Source: Pseudomonadota bacterium
Lineage (GTDB): Bacteria > Pseudomonadota > Gammaproteobacteria > Xanthomonadales > Rhodanobacteraceae
Direction: 5' to 3'
Length of the DNA stretch: 35,498 nucleotides
Assembly (NCBI GenBank): GCA_018241145.1
Contig: JAFEEJ010000249.1
Location: 1-35,498 of the forward strand
Below the pieces are notes generated by a model. That model had not been told where the DNA came from, did no database searches, and saw only the letters and a program-made list of their open reading frames with translations. A program made the position numbers and the translations under genes. Positions within the stretch are counted from its first letter, which is position 1; every line of letters begins with the position of its first letter. Shown piece by piece: positions 8,142-16,295 of this stretch.

Positions 8142-8549
8142 TCAGTTGGACGGTGCGTCCGGCAACCGGTAGTCGAATTCGTACGAATGGGTGCCGTCGG
8201 CGGCAATGATGATCTGCATGCTGCCGTCCAGCCCTGCCAGTTCCCCGGTGGCGGAACCGGGCACCACGATCACGTTGAGCGAGAATTCGCCGCGGTGCAT
8301 GGTCGCGTTGTGCTGCAACGCGAAGCTGCCGCGCCGGCCATGCAGCGTGCCGGTGACGCATTCGATGGCGACATAGCCGGCGGAGCCCGCCTGCGGCGAA
8401 CCGGCGCTGAGCATTTCGCCCTTGCTTGCGGCTTCCAGGTCGCCGTGGAACTGCTTGTCGATCGACATGCGGCCGCAGGATGCGGCTTCGCCACGGTGGT
8501 ACGGCTCCAGCGGCGCCAGTTTCACCTCGAACCCGCCTCTCGCGTGCAT
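8142..8549 (-). CDS. DUF3224 domain-containing protein
   Basis: This protein of about 135 residues begins MHARGGFEVKLAPL and ends with HSYEFDYRLPDAPSN. It matches the DUF3224 pattern: a small beta-barrel of the allene-oxide-cyclase type with FHGDLEAASKGEML, GSAGYVAIECVTGTLHGRRGSFALQHNATM and GELAGLDGSMQIIIAADGTHSYEFDY. The function is unknown. The start is ambiguous. GGAG (8559-8562 on the minus strand) abuts the first ATG at 8558 but is 9 bases from ATG 8549, so 8549 is preferred. It is divergent from the deaminase gene and convergent with the acetyltransferase gene (34-bp gap). Confidence 0.8.
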   Translation of the reverse strand: MHARGGFEVKLAPLEPYHRGEAASCGRMSIDKQFHGDLEAASKGEMLSAGSPQAGSAGYVAIECVTGTLHGRRGSFALQHNATMHRGEFSLNVIVVPGSATGELAGLDGSMQIIIAADGTHSYEFDYRLPDAPSN

Positions 8550-8645
8550 CGTCGTCATCTCCGCACCGGTCCCGGAAGGGAATCGCGGATTGTAGGCGGA
8601 TCGGCCTGCAACCGTACGCTGCCGCCGACGTGTTACCGTTCGGGG

Positions 8646-9218
8646 ATGCAGGAAGCCGATTCCCCACTCCTGATCCGGCTGGAACCGCCCGCATGGATGG
8701 CGCAGGTCGCCGATCCCTCGCGCAGCTATGCCGACGACGATGCGCGCATCGCGCTGGCGATCGCGCTGGCGCAACGCAACGTCGAGGAACGCAGCGGCGG
8801 GCCGTTCGGCGCGGCGTTGTTCGACCAGGACGGCACACTCATCGCGGCGGGCGTCAACCGCGTGCTGTCGATGAACTGTTCGCTGGCGCACGCGGAGACC
8901 ATGGCGTTGGGCGCCGCGCAGCAATGCGTGCAGCGCGCCCGGCTCAATGCGGATGGCAACCGCTACACGCTGGCGGCCAGTGCGCAACCGTGCTGCCAGT
9001 GCTACGGCGCGCTGGTCTGGGCCGGCATCGACGAATTGCTGGTCGGCGCGCGCAGCGAGGACGTGGAAGCCTTGACCGAATTCGACGAAGGCCCGCTGCC
9101 GGCGGACTGGATCGGCGAACTCGCGCGGCGCGGCATCGCGGTGAAACGCGACCTGCGGCGCGAGCAGGCGCGCGCCGTGCTGGCCGGCTATGCGCAACGC
9201 GGCGGCGCGCGCTACTGA
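8646..9218 (+). CDS. Nucleoside/nucleobase deaminase (CMP/dCMP deaminase superfamily)
   Basis: This 190-residue zinc hydrolase has the superfamily signatures. His82-Ala-Glu84 (AHAETMAL) supplies one zinc ligand and the proton shuttle, and P115-CC-QC119 (PCCQCYGALVWAGI) supplies the two cysteine ligands. The arrangement resembles guanine deaminase and tRNA-adenosine-deaminase relatives; GGPFGAALFDQDG at 51-63 fits that branch. The exact base is not determinable. The start ATG 8646 is preceded by CGGGG and is divergent from DUF3224 (about 90 bp between). The stop TGA at 9216-9218 is separated by one base from the next ATG, so the VTT membrane gene downstream is almost certainly co-transcribed. 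Confidence 0.85.
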   Translation: MQEADSPLLIRLEPPAWMAQVADPSRSYADDDARIALAIALAQRNVEERSGGPFGAALFDQDGTLIAAGVNRVLSMNCSLAHAETMALGAAQQCVQRARLNADGNRYTLAASAQPCCQCYGALVWAGIDELLVGARSEDVEALTEFDEGPLPADWIGELARRGIAVKRDLRREQARAVLAGYAQRGGARY

Positions 9219-9219
9219 C

Positions 9220-9915
9220 ATGCGCAGGCTGCGGGCACTCATCCCCCTGCTCCTGCTGATCGGCATCGGCATTGCGCTGTGGGCCACCGGCGCACTCGAC
9301 CGCTTCCGGCCCGAGCAACTGGTCGCGCAGCAACACGAATGGCAGCAGAGCATCGCCGCGCATCCGCTGCTCGCGTGGTGCATCTACGCGGGGCTGGTCG
9401 CGCTGGTGATCGCGACCTGCGTGCCGGCTTCGTGGGTGGTGATCCTGGCCGGCGGCATGTTGTTCGGCATCCTCCACGCAACCTTGCTCACCGCGGTCGG
9501 CGAAGTGCTTGGCTCGCTGGTGCTGTTCCTCGCCGCGGGCCACGCCTTCGGCAGCGGCGAACGGCCGCCGCCGAAACTGGTCGAACGCGTGCGCCGCGGC
9601 TATCTGGAACACCCGGTGAGCTACACGCTGTTCCTGCGGCTGGTGCCGGTGCTTCCTTTCGGCGGCGTCACGGTGGCGCTGGCGTGGCTGCGCTGTCCGC
9701 TGTGGCTGTTCGCCGTCAGCACCTTCGTGGGCGGCGGCGTGATGGCGATATTCGAAACCGCGATCGGCGCGGGACTCGCGCGCTCGATCGGCGCGGGCGA
9801 ACCGTTCGGCCCGCACCTGTTCCTGCAACCACGCGTGCTGGTGCCGGTGGTCGCGCTGGCCGCGCTGGCGCTGGTGCCGATCGCGATCCGCAAGCTGCGC
9901 GCGCGACGCGCCTGA
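9220..9915 (+). CDS. TVP38/TMEM64 (VTT/DedA-like) membrane protein
   Basis: The 231-residue inner-membrane protein has about five or six hydrophobic segments. The N-terminal helix is at 3-22, followed by a soluble stretch, then helices near 47-70, 75-100, 145-165 (RLVPVLPFGGVTVALAWL, the VTT-domain re-entrant signature), 170-190 and 203-222. The family is implicated in lipid scrambling and membrane homeostasis; here the role is inferred only from the fold. The ATG at 9220 follows the deaminase stop immediately, and alternative upstream in-frame codons lie inside the deaminase gene. A good intrinsic terminator follows at 9956-9979. Confidence 0.85.
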   Translation: MRRLRALIPLLLLIGIGIALWATGALDRFRPEQLVAQQHEWQQSIAAHPLLAWCIYAGLVALVIATCVPASWVVILAGGMLFGILHATLLTAVGEVLGSLVLFLAAGHAFGSGERPPPKLVERVRRGYLEHPVSYTLFLRLVPVLPFGGVTVALAWLRCPLWLFAVSTFVGGGVMAIFETAIGAGLARSIGAGEPFGPHLFLQPRVLVPVVALAALALVPIAIRKLRARRA

Positions 9916-9955
9916 CTTCCGTCTTTGCCGACCTCCCTGTCGGCAGAATCAAACC

Positions 9956-9979
9956 GCAGCCATCCATGGCTGCACTTTT
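9956..9979 (+). terminator. Intrinsic terminator, probably bidirectional
   Basis: GCAGCCA at 9956-9962 and TGGCTGC at 9967-9973 form a perfect 7-bp stem with a TCCA loop, followed by ACTTTTC. It ends transcription after the VTT gene. Read on the minus strand the same stem is followed by GGTTTGATTC, so it may also serve the converging small membrane-protein gene. A second perfect 7-bp hairpin, TGCCGAC/GTCGGCA at 9926-9945, sits just upstream without a T-tract. Confidence 0.6.
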
Positions 9980-10248
9980 CATTCGTCGTCGTCGCGCGTC
10001 AGCCAGAACACCAGCCCGGCGATCAGGCAACTCGCGGCCACGCCGATCAACGCGGTTTCGACCGGACGCCGGCGCGCGAAACCACCGACCTGGCGCCCCG
10101 CGCGGCCGAGGCCGCGCCACGCATCGTCGGCCATGTCGCCGGCATTGTCGGCCACCCAGCCCGCGCCGCGGCGGATGTGGCGCGAAGCGGTGTCCAGCGC
10201 GTCTGCGCCGCTGCGCAAGGCACGCCTGCTTCTTCTGCTGATGTCCAT
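9979..10248 (-). CDS. Small single-pass membrane protein (YqjD/DUF883-like architecture)
   Basis: The 89-residue protein has a basic N-terminus (MDISRRSRRALRSG), an amphipathic alanine-rich middle, then ARRRPVETALIGVAASCLIAGLVFWLTRDDDE. This gives one transmembrane helix near residues 65-84 with an acidic tail. That layout matches ElaB/YqjD/DUF883-type tail-anchored proteins, some of which bind ribosomes in stationary phase; assignment to that family is by architecture, not a firm motif. GGAG lies 8 bases upstream of ATG 10246-10248, supporting the start. It is divergent from the 128-residue unknown gene, with a conspicuous dyad between them, suggesting stress-linked control. Confidence 0.75.
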   Translation of the reverse strand: MDISRRSRRALRSGADALDTASRHIRRGAGWVADNAGDMADDAWRGLGRAGRQVGGFARRRPVETALIGVAASCLIAGLVFWLTRDDDE

Positions 10249-10356
10249 GCAATTTCTCCGTGCGGAAGGGAAATGCTAACCCGGGCCCGTGATGCCAGCG
10301 TTAATGGAATGCAAATGCTGCGGCCTGTTGCCCCGCGTCGACCGGGGCGCCATGGC

Positions 10357-10380
10357 GCGTATAGGAAAATTCCTACACGC
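10357..10380. promoter_or_regulatory. Operator-like dyad TAGGAAAATTCCTA
   Basis: TAGGAA-AA-TTCCTA at 10362-10375 is a perfect dyad. It is flanked by GCGT (10357-10360) and ACGC (10377-10380), which extend the symmetry with one mismatched pair. It sits in the 210-bp gap between two divergent small genes. The form resembles binding sites of NarL/RcsB-class response regulators. A GCCCCG/CGGGGC hairpin lies close by at 10330-10348. Confidence 0.5.
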
Positions 10381-10458
10381 GTTGTTGCCGCATGCCGACA
10401 GACCTTCCGCCGCCGCTCCTCCATGCTGTGCGGGTCGAGCGGCGGAGATAGAGCAGCC

Positions 10459-10845
10459 ATGATCAGGATTCTTGAATTCGCGGCGATCGCTCCGTTCTTC
10501 GTCCAGGTTTTCAAGCCGAAACCCCGCGTCCACGATGCGTCCGAGCACGACGGCATGGTGGTGGACGGCGTACTCGAACATTTGCGCGAACTGCGATCGA
10601 TCGCCGGCGAAGGCGAGGTGTGCCATCCCTGCACGGCGATCCTGCATCCGCCCGCCGACGGCGAGGAAGGCCCCGCATCGGTGCAGGTGACCATCGACGG
10701 CGTGCGCGTGGGCCGCCTGTGCCACCGCGACGCAACGCGCTACGTGCAGAGGCACGGCACGGCCAAACGCTCCTGCCGCGCCGCGATCCTGGGCGGCGGC
10801 CACGACACCTGGGATCTCGGCATCTGGCTGGACATGCAGGTCTGA
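10459..10845 (+). CDS. Conserved-looking protein of unknown function
   Basis: The 128-residue protein begins MIRILEFAAIAPFFVQVFKP and continues with HDGMVVDGVLEHLRELRSIAGEG. A compact region follows: VQVTIDGVRVGRLCHRDATRYVQRHG, then CRAAILGGG and WDLGIWLDMQV. The alternation of short strands around IDGxxVGxL and an AxRYV helix looks like a small beta-rich domain of the kind seen in uncharacterised proteins with HIRAN-like patterns; this is a weak resemblance. No signal peptide is evident, though residues 4-18 are hydrophobic. The start ATG 10459 has GGAG at 10444-10447, rather far upstream. It is divergent from the small membrane protein across the TAGGAA dyad. I do not recognise the gene. 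Confidence 0.6.
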   Translation: MIRILEFAAIAPFFVQVFKPKPRVHDASEHDGMVVDGVLEHLRELRSIAGEGEVCHPCTAILHPPADGEEGPASVQVTIDGVRVGRLCHRDATRYVQRHGTAKRSCRAAILGGGHDTWDLGIWLDMQV

Positions 10846-10935
10846 AGCGCGACGGCAGCGGCGGTGCGCAAAGCCTGCGGGCCGCGCGGAACCATGCGAC
10901 GAGAAGTCCACTCGATGGCGACGGTCGGGAAGCGG

Positions 10936-10995
10936 CACGGTCATGCGCAAGACGATCATGCGCAGGGTCCCGAGACGCATGGTCTCGAAACGCAT
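10936..10995. repeat. Four degenerate 15-bp tandem units
   Basis: The units are at 10936-10950, 10951-10965, 10966-10980 and 10981-10995. Each carries a GCGCA or ACGCA core with partial matches outside it. On the minus strand they read (M/L)RxxT/V five-residue steps in an open frame, but no credible gene is present in 10846-11138. CGAGAC/GTCTCG at 10971-10987 is a 6-bp inverted repeat within the array. The rest of this 293-bp gap shows nothing I can name. Confidence 0.4.
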
Positions 10996-11138
10996 GATGC
11001 GGAAGTCGCATGCACCGGAAAATCCCGCCTGGCTTTCGCCCTCCCTTGCGCTCCGCGGCATCGCGAACATGAAGGCAGTCGAGGCCACCGCGCGACAGGC
11101 ACCGATGACTCGTGATCGCCGATGCGTCGTTCGCGCCG

Positions 11139-12116
11139 TCAGGTCTGCGAGGATGCGAAATGCGGCCGGTCGCGGTCGTCGAGAATGGCGTGGAGCGCCT
11201 GCGGGTCTTGCGGTTCCGGATCGAGCCATGCGTCGAGGTGTTCCGGCTTGATCGAAACGAGGCAACGATCGTGTCCCGCGGCGGCGACCCCGGGCGGCGC
11301 CTCGGCCGTGATGGCGGCGAAGGAAAAAATGTCGCGCTCCTCCGGCGTGCTGCGCAACGAATAATTCCACAGGCACGGAACCAGCAGGGCACGCGGCGGG
11401 TGCGGCGCGAAATCGAGCGGCACGGTTTCCGGAATCTCCGCAGGCACCGATTCATTCCGACCCTCCCTGCGCTTGGGCACATCTTCGCGAAACGAGGTCA
11501 CCACCATGATCCCGTGACGACGGCCGAACAGTTTCGACCAGCGTTTGCCGAGGTCTTCGCGCCGCGCGTGGCAGGTATCGGGATACCGGCGTTCGACGAT
11601 GGCCGTCCAGCCCGGAAGGCGGCAGTGATAGCGCATGGGGATGACCGTGCGCCGCCCGTCCTCGACGATCATGACGGGCGCGTATTGCCCCGGATGCACG
11701 CGTGAATCGCCTTCCAGCGCTTCGCTGCGGCGCAGATCGTCCAGCCGTTGCTGCACGGCCTCCAGTTTTCCGGTGGCGTTGTGCCGGTCGCCGAGCGCCT
11801 GCGCCCGGATCTGTTCGGTGGTTTTCTTCTGCAGCATGCGTTCGGCATGATCGATGCGCGTGCGCAACCGGAACAGTTCCAGCTCCAGCGCGCGCACTTC
11901 CCCGGCATCGCCCTCGCCGACGATTTCCCGCAGCTTTCGCTCGTCCTCGTCGCGGGGATTCGCGAACGCATCCTTCAGGCCCTTGGGAATCTTGCGCCAC
12001 GTGCCGCGTTCGATGCGCTCCCGGAAGAATTTCTCGTAGTGGGTGAAACGCAGGACGGCGCCGAATTCGCGTTCGAATTCGCGATGGTCGGTCCAGATGT
12101 GCGCGGAATGGGGCAT
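11139..12116 (-). CDS. SRAP (SOS response-associated peptidase) family protein with altered active site
   Basis: This 325-residue relative of YedK/HMCES proteins belongs to the long, coiled-coil-inserted branch. It has an N-terminal segment MPHSAHIWTDHREFEREFGAV, a helical insert at about 71-130 (REIVGEGDAGEVRALELEL and onward), [19 protein letters not shown] at 145-163, CHARREDL at 182-189, SFREDV at 208-213 and the terminal AAAGHDRCLVSIKPEHLDAWL with His282. SRAP proteins normally use Cys2 to crosslink abasic sites. Here residue 2 is Pro, and the usual NAR motif is HAR (His183). Glu211 and His282 seem retained. The start was chosen at ATG 12116 by alignment; an upstream in-frame ATG (12206) adds no Cys. 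It lies 106 bp after the porin stop on the same strand. Confidence 0.75.
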   Translation of the reverse strand: MPHSAHIWTDHREFEREFGAVLRFTHYEKFFRERIERGTWRKIPKGLKDAFANPRDEDERKLREIVGEGDAGEVRALELELFRLRTRIDHAERMLQKKTTEQIRAQALGDRHNATGKLEAVQQRLDDLRRSEALEGDSRVHPGQYAPVMIVEDGRRTVIPMRYHCRLPGWTAIVERRYPDTCHARREDLGKRWSKLFGRRHGIMVVTSFREDVPKRREGRNESVPAEIPETVPLDFAPHPPRALLVPCLWNYSLRSTPEERDIFSFAAITAEAPPGVAAAGHDRCLVSIKPEHLDAWLDPEPQDPQALHAILDDRDRPHFASSQT

Positions 12117-12222
12117 GCGTATCAGGGCAAGCTCGTGCCGGTTCCGGTGATCGGTCAAATGCCGGGAATGGGGACCATGATTCTTGTTACCCGCGGAAAT
12201 ATCCATCCCATCAGGGGGTCTT

Positions 12223-13413
12223 CTAGAACGCGATCTGCGCCCGCAGTTCCGCGATGCGCGGGTCGAGCGCGAGGCCGGCGCGATCGCTGAACGCGCGGAT
12301 GTAGTTGGCCTGGAATTTCAGGTGTTTTCCGAGATACCAGTTCAGGCCCAGCGTCCAGTCGTGTTCCCGGCCGCCCAGTACGCTGCCGTTGTCGAGATCG
12401 ACCGAGCTGTAGCGCGCCGCGAGTTCGAGCGCGCCCCATGCCCGGGAAGGAACGACGTTGCCGACGTTGCCGTCGCTGTAGGGACGCGATTCGCCGGTCA
12501 ACACCCAGCTGGCGAAGGCGTAATAGCCGTCGGCGCGGTACGCGGGCTTGCCATCATCGAAATGGGTATCGGCGCGCAGGTATTCGCCCTGCACCGACCA
12601 CGGCCCGCGTATCCACAAACCTTCGAGGCCCTGGCGATCGATGCGGTCGGCGTCCTTGAGCGTCCCCGAATCGACGAGATACGTGGTCGTGAGTCCGGCT
12701 TCAGGCGTGGAACGGAAGCGCGCCGAAGGCGGATTGACCACCCCGCGCCCATCGGTCGTCGCGTCGCGCGTTTCGCGCGAAGCCGTCACGCCGAAATGCA
12801 GGACATTGCCCGCCTGGTTGAACGGAATCCACGCGAGCCGCCCGGCCAGCGTGCGCCCGTCGTTGTCGCCCTGCAGATCGCCGCCGTAATAACCGAGGGC
12901 CGCGAGCCAGTTCGGCCGCGTCAACGCCCAGTCCACGCCGACGCGCCGGTTTTCGTAGACGACCTGCGTGGGCAACGCCAGTTCGATGAAGGTCGGTGAG
13001 CTCGAACCGGTGTTGCCCTCGAAACCCACCGGCGTCTTGCTCTGGCCGAAGCGGAAGGCGCCGAAATCCTTGCCGAAAATCCCTCTGGATTGCAGGCGCA
13101 GATAGGCGTCCTGCCATTTCTTCGACTGGAAATCGAATACCACCTGGCCGTCATAGACACCTTTTTTCTTCACATAGACGCCGAAATATTTCCTGCGGTT
13201 GGTGGCCGCGTCGTCGAGCTTTCCGTCGCTGTCCGAGAAATCGTTGACGTCGTATTGATAGAGTCCGCTGAAGCCGAAATCCGTTCCGTCCGCGAAAACA
13301 TGATGCGTCGGCCAGTCGCCGAGGAACGAATGGTCCTGCGCCGCCTGCATCGACCGTGAAGCCGTGAGCGCGGCCATGGCGAACACGATGGCGCCCGTGT
13401 ATTTCCTCTGCAT
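12223..13413 (-). CDS. OprO/OprP-family porin at the end of the sulfate uptake operon
   Basis: The 396-residue protein has a signal peptide (MQRKYTGAIVFAMAALTASRSMQA, cleavage near 24) followed by a beta-barrel rich in alternating strands. It ends in RIAELRAQIAF with the C-terminal Phe expected of outer-membrane porins. Segments such as FSGLYQYDVNDFSDSDGKLDD, RRKYFGVYVKKKGVYDGQVVFDFQ and GRLAWIPFNQAGNVLHFG are typical of phosphate/polyphosphate-selective porins. The selectivity is not readable. AAGGGG lies 8 bases before ATG 13411-13413 and only 15 bp separate it from the cysA stop, so it belongs to the sbp-cysTWA transcript and may admit sulfate across the outer membrane. Confidence 0.85.
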   Translation of the reverse strand: MQRKYTGAIVFAMAALTASRSMQAAQDHSFLGDWPTHHVFADGTDFGFSGLYQYDVNDFSDSDGKLDDAATNRRKYFGVYVKKKGVYDGQVVFDFQSKKWQDAYLRLQSRGIFGKDFGAFRFGQSKTPVGFEGNTGSSSPTFIELALPTQVVYENRRVGVDWALTRPNWLAALGYYGGDLQGDNDGRTLAGRLAWIPFNQAGNVLHFGVTASRETRDATTDGRGVVNPPSARFRSTPEAGLTTTYLVDSGTLKDADRIDRQGLEGLWIRGPWSVQGEYLRADTHFDDGKPAYRADGYYAFASWVLTGESRPYSDGNVGNVVPSRAWGALELAARYSSVDLDNGSVLGGREHDWTLGLNWYLGKHLKFQANYIRAFSDRAGLALDPRIAELRAQIAF

Positions 13414-13428
13414 CCGGTTTTCCCCTTG

Positions 13429-14589
13429 TCAGAAAATTCCATTGACCACGCGCTCGCCGCGGGCGGGCACGACGGCTGCCGCACGCTCTCCGTTCCAGAC
13501 CCAGCGTGTTTCCGCCCCGGGTTCGCTTCCCGAAGCGGGAAAGATGATGGCGCGTTTCGGGCTCACGTGCAGCGTCATGCCTGCTCGCAATCCGAGCCGG
13601 GGCAGGTCCTCGCTCGCCACATCCGCTTCCAGTTGCTGCTTCAGGGCGGGGACATCCAGTTCCAGGTGGGCCACGCTGCCTGCAAGGTAAATGTGCCGCA
13701 ATTGCGCGAGCCAGCCGCGCTGCCCGGCTGCGGAAGACACGTCGAGCGCGAGGTGCTGCGGCCTGACATAGGCGATCGCCCGGTCGACCTCGTCGCCCCA
13801 TGGCGCGGGACCGGGCATCCATTCCGCCGCCGCAAATCCGCGGGCACCGCGCGAAAGGTTCACCCGATTGGCGCTGCCGATGAATTCGCACACGAACGGC
13901 GAGGCCGCGTCGTGGTACACGCGCTCCGGCGTATCGACCTGTTCCATGCGGCCGCGATTCATCACCGCGATGCGGTCGGAGAGTTCGAGCGCTTCTTCCT
14001 GGTCATGCGTCACGAAGATCGTGGTGAGGCCCAGTTCCTCGTGCAATCCCCGCAGCCAGCGCCGCAGGGATACCCGCACCTTGGCGTCCAGTGCGCCGAA
14101 CGGTTCGTCCAGCAACAAGATGTCGGGTTCCACCGCCAGCGCACGCGCCAGCGCGACGCGCTGGCGCTGCCCGCCCGAAAGTTGCGCGGGATAGCGGCTG
14201 CCGAGCCCCGCCAGTTGCACGCGCTCCAGCAATGTTTCCACGCGCGCGGAAATCTCCGCGCGGCCGGGGCGCGTCCGCCAGCGGCGCACGCGCAGTCCGA
14301 ACGCCACGTTCTCCGCCACCGTCAAATGCCGGAACAAGGCGTAGTGCTGGAACACCAGCCCGACCTTGCGGTCGCGTGCGGAAACCGAAAGCAGATCGCG
14401 GCCGTTCGCCTTGATTTCCCCTCCGTCGGGGAAATCGAGCCCCGCCAGGATCCGCAGCAACGTGGTCTTGCCCGATCCGGAAGGGCCGAGCAAGGCCAGG
14501 AACTCGCCGGGAGCAATGGAGAGATCGACTTCTTCCAGCGCGTTGCACCCGGCGAACTTTCGGGTGAGACCTCGGATTTCCAGCGTCAT
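13429..14589 (-). CDS. cysA: Sulfate/thiosulfate ABC transporter ATP-binding subunit
   Basis: The 386-residue ATPase energises sulfate import at the cytoplasmic face of the CysTW channel. It has Walker [10 protein letters not shown] at 35-43, a Q-loop near Gln81, signature LSGGQRQR at 137-144, Walker B ILLLDEP at 157-163 and switch His195 in FVTHDQEEA. The C-terminal 150 residues form a TOBE-type regulatory domain with [10 protein letters not shown] and [19 protein letters not shown] six bases before ATG 14587-14589 fixes the start; that site overlaps the end of cysW (10 bp between stop and start). The upstream in-frame extension is not used. Confidence 0.95.
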   Translation of the reverse strand: MTLEIRGLTRKFAGCNALEEVDLSIAPGEFLALLGPSGSGKTTLLRILAGLDFPDGGEIKANGRDLLSVSARDRKVGLVFQHYALFRHLTVAENVAFGLRVRRWRTRPGRAEISARVETLLERVQLAGLGSRYPAQLSGGQRQRVALARALAVEPDILLLDEPFGALDAKVRVSLRRWLRGLHEELGLTTIFVTHDQEEALELSDRIAVMNRGRMEQVDTPERVYHDAASPFVCEFIGSANRVNLSRGARGFAAAEWMPGPAPWGDEVDRAIAYVRPQHLALDVSSAAGQRGWLAQLRHIYLAGSVAHLELDVPALKQQLEADVASEDLPRLGLRAGMTLHVSPKRAIIFPASGSEPGAETRWVWNGERAAAVVPARGERVVNGIF

Positions 14590-14599
14590 GGGATCCTCC

Positions 14600-15466
14600 T
14601 CAGTGGCTGCCCGGCGCGTGCGCGGCGAGTTCGCCGCGATGGCGCCATTCGAGAAAAGTCTTCGCGCCCAGCGTGACGAGGCCGAGCATGGCAAGCAGCG
14701 ACGCGACGGCGAACGCGCCGACGTGGTCGTATTCGTTGTAGCGCATCTCCACTTCCAGCGGCATCGTGGTGGTGAGCCCGCGGATCATCCCGGACACCAC
14801 CGACACGGCGCCGAATTCGCCCATCGCGCGCGCATTGCACAACAGCACGCCGTAAAGCAGCGCCCAGCGGATCTTGGGCAGGGTCACGCGGAAGAACATC
14901 TGCCAGCCGCCTGCGCCCAGCACGCGCGCGGCTTCTTCCTCGTCGCTTCCCTGGGCCTGCATCAACGGGATCAATTCGCGCGCGATGAAGGGCAACGTGA
15001 TGAACATGGTGGCCAGCACCAGCGCGGTCGCCGTGAAGATGATGCGTATCCCGTGGGCTTCCAGCCATGGGCCGAACCATCCCTGCGCGCCGAACAGCAG
15101 GACGTAGATCAGCCCCGCGATCACCGGCGAAACCGAGAACGGCAGATCGATCAACGCGCCCAGCAGTGCCTTGCCGGGGAACCGGAAGTGCGTCATCGAC
15201 CATGCCGCGGCGATGCCGAAGACGATGTTCAGGGGAACCGCGACGGCCGCCACCCACAACGTGAGGCGCATCGCCGAAAGCGAACCGGGCTGCGCGATCG
15301 CATCCAGATACATCGGCAAGCCCTTGCGCAGCGCTTCGACGAACACCGTGGCCAAGGGCAGGATCAGGAACAGGCCCATGAAGCCGACGGCGCACAGGAT
15401 CAAGGCCAGGTGCAACACGCGGCGCGAGCGTCGCGGCTGCCGCAACGGAATGGTGGTGGCGTTCAT
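14600..15466 (-). CDS. cysW: Sulfate/thiosulfate ABC transporter permease CysW
   Basis: The 288-residue inner-membrane permease has six hydrophobic helices. The first is at about 18-40 ([27 protein letters not shown]). The EAA coupling loop reads [31 protein letters not shown] around residues 180-210 and contacts Cys[20 protein letters not shown] and [12 protein letters not shown] are family-typical. The start ATG at 15464-15466 overlaps the cysT stop (ATGA), indicating translational coupling. It pairs with CysT to form the transmembrane channel. Confidence 0.95.
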   Translation of the reverse strand: MNATTIPLRQPRRSRRVLHLALILCAVGFMGLFLILPLATVFVEALRKGLPMYLDAIAQPGSLSAMRLTLWVAAVAVPLNIVFGIAAAWSMTHFRFPGKALLGALIDLPFSVSPVIAGLIYVLLFGAQGWFGPWLEAHGIRIIFTATALVLATMFITLPFIARELIPLMQAQGSDEEEAARVLGAGGWQMFFRVTLPKIRWALLYGVLLCNARAMGEFGAVSVVSGMIRGLTTTMPLEVEMRYNEYDHVGAFAVASLLAMLGLVTLGAKTFLEWRHRGELAAHAPGSH

Positions 15467-16287
15467 GCCGGCAACTCCGCCCAGCGCCGGCTCCAGCGCT
15501 GCAGCAACGCCAGTACCAGCAAGATCGCGAACGCGAAGACCAGCATCACCGCGCCCAGGGCCGAGGCGCCGGCGTAATCGAACTCTTCCAGTTTCTGCAC
15601 GATCAACAGCGGTGCGATCTCCGACTGCATCGGGAGGTTGCCCGCGATGAAGATCACCGAACCGTATTCGCCCACGGCGCGTGCCAGCGCCAGCGCGAAG
15701 CCCGTCAGGATCGCCGGCAGCATCAGCGGCAGGATCACCCGCAGGAAGCTCTGCCAGCGGCGCGCGCCGAGGCTTTCGGCGGCCTCCTCGATTTCCCGGT
15801 CCAGCGCGGCCAGCACCGGTTGCACCGTTCGCACCACGAACGGAAACCCCACGAAGACCATGGCGACACCGACACCGAGGCGCGTGTACGCGACGCGGAT
15901 CCCGTGGTCGAACAGCGGCTGTCCCAGCCAGCCGTTCGGCGCGTACAGCGCCGTCAACGCGATGCCCGCCACCGCGGTCGGCAGCGCGAACGGCAGGTCG
16001 ACCAGCGCATCGAGCACGCGCCGTCCCGGGAAGCGATAGCGCACCAGCACCCACGCCACCAGGAAACCCGCCACCGTGTTGATCAGTGCGGCCGCAAACG
16101 CGCCGCCGAAGCTCAGCATCAGCGCCGCGCGCGCGCGTGGCGCATCGAGCAGTTGCAGCAGCCCCATGATGCCGACGCCCGACGCCTTCCATGCCAGCGC
16201 GGCCAGCGGCAGCAACACGATGAAGCCGAGGCAGATCATCGTGTAACCGAGGCTCAACCCGAAACCGGGCAGGATTCTTTTTCGCAT
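15463..16287 (-). CDS. cysT: Sulfate/thiosulfate ABC transporter permease CysT
   Basis: The 274-residue permease, also called CysU, has six predicted membrane helices. Diagnostic parts are DLPFALPTAVAGIALTALYAPNGWLG, the EAA loop IEEAAESLGARRWQSFLRVILPLMLPAILTG, and LARAVGEYGSVIFIAGNLP. The start was chosen at ATG 16285-16287 (MRKRILPGFGLSLGYT) because GAGG sits 8 bases upstream, directly after the sbp stop. A TTG four codons earlier is an alternative. Its end overlaps cysW by 4 bp. Confidence 0.93.
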   Translation of the reverse strand: MRKRILPGFGLSLGYTMICLGFIVLLPLAALAWKASGVGIMGLLQLLDAPRARAALMLSFGGAFAAALINTVAGFLVAWVLVRYRFPGRRVLDALVDLPFALPTAVAGIALTALYAPNGWLGQPLFDHGIRVAYTRLGVGVAMVFVGFPFVVRTVQPVLAALDREIEEAAESLGARRWQSFLRVILPLMLPAILTGFALALARAVGEYGSVIFIAGNLPMQSEIAPLLIVQKLEEFDYAGASALGAVMLVFAFAILLVLALLQRWSRRWAELPA

Positions 16288-16295
16288 GGCGCGCC

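Noticed and set aside
13426-14676. 416-codon plus-strand open frame
   Set aside because: It is antisense to cysA, whose ABC motifs are complete; no protein family is recognisable in the antisense product.
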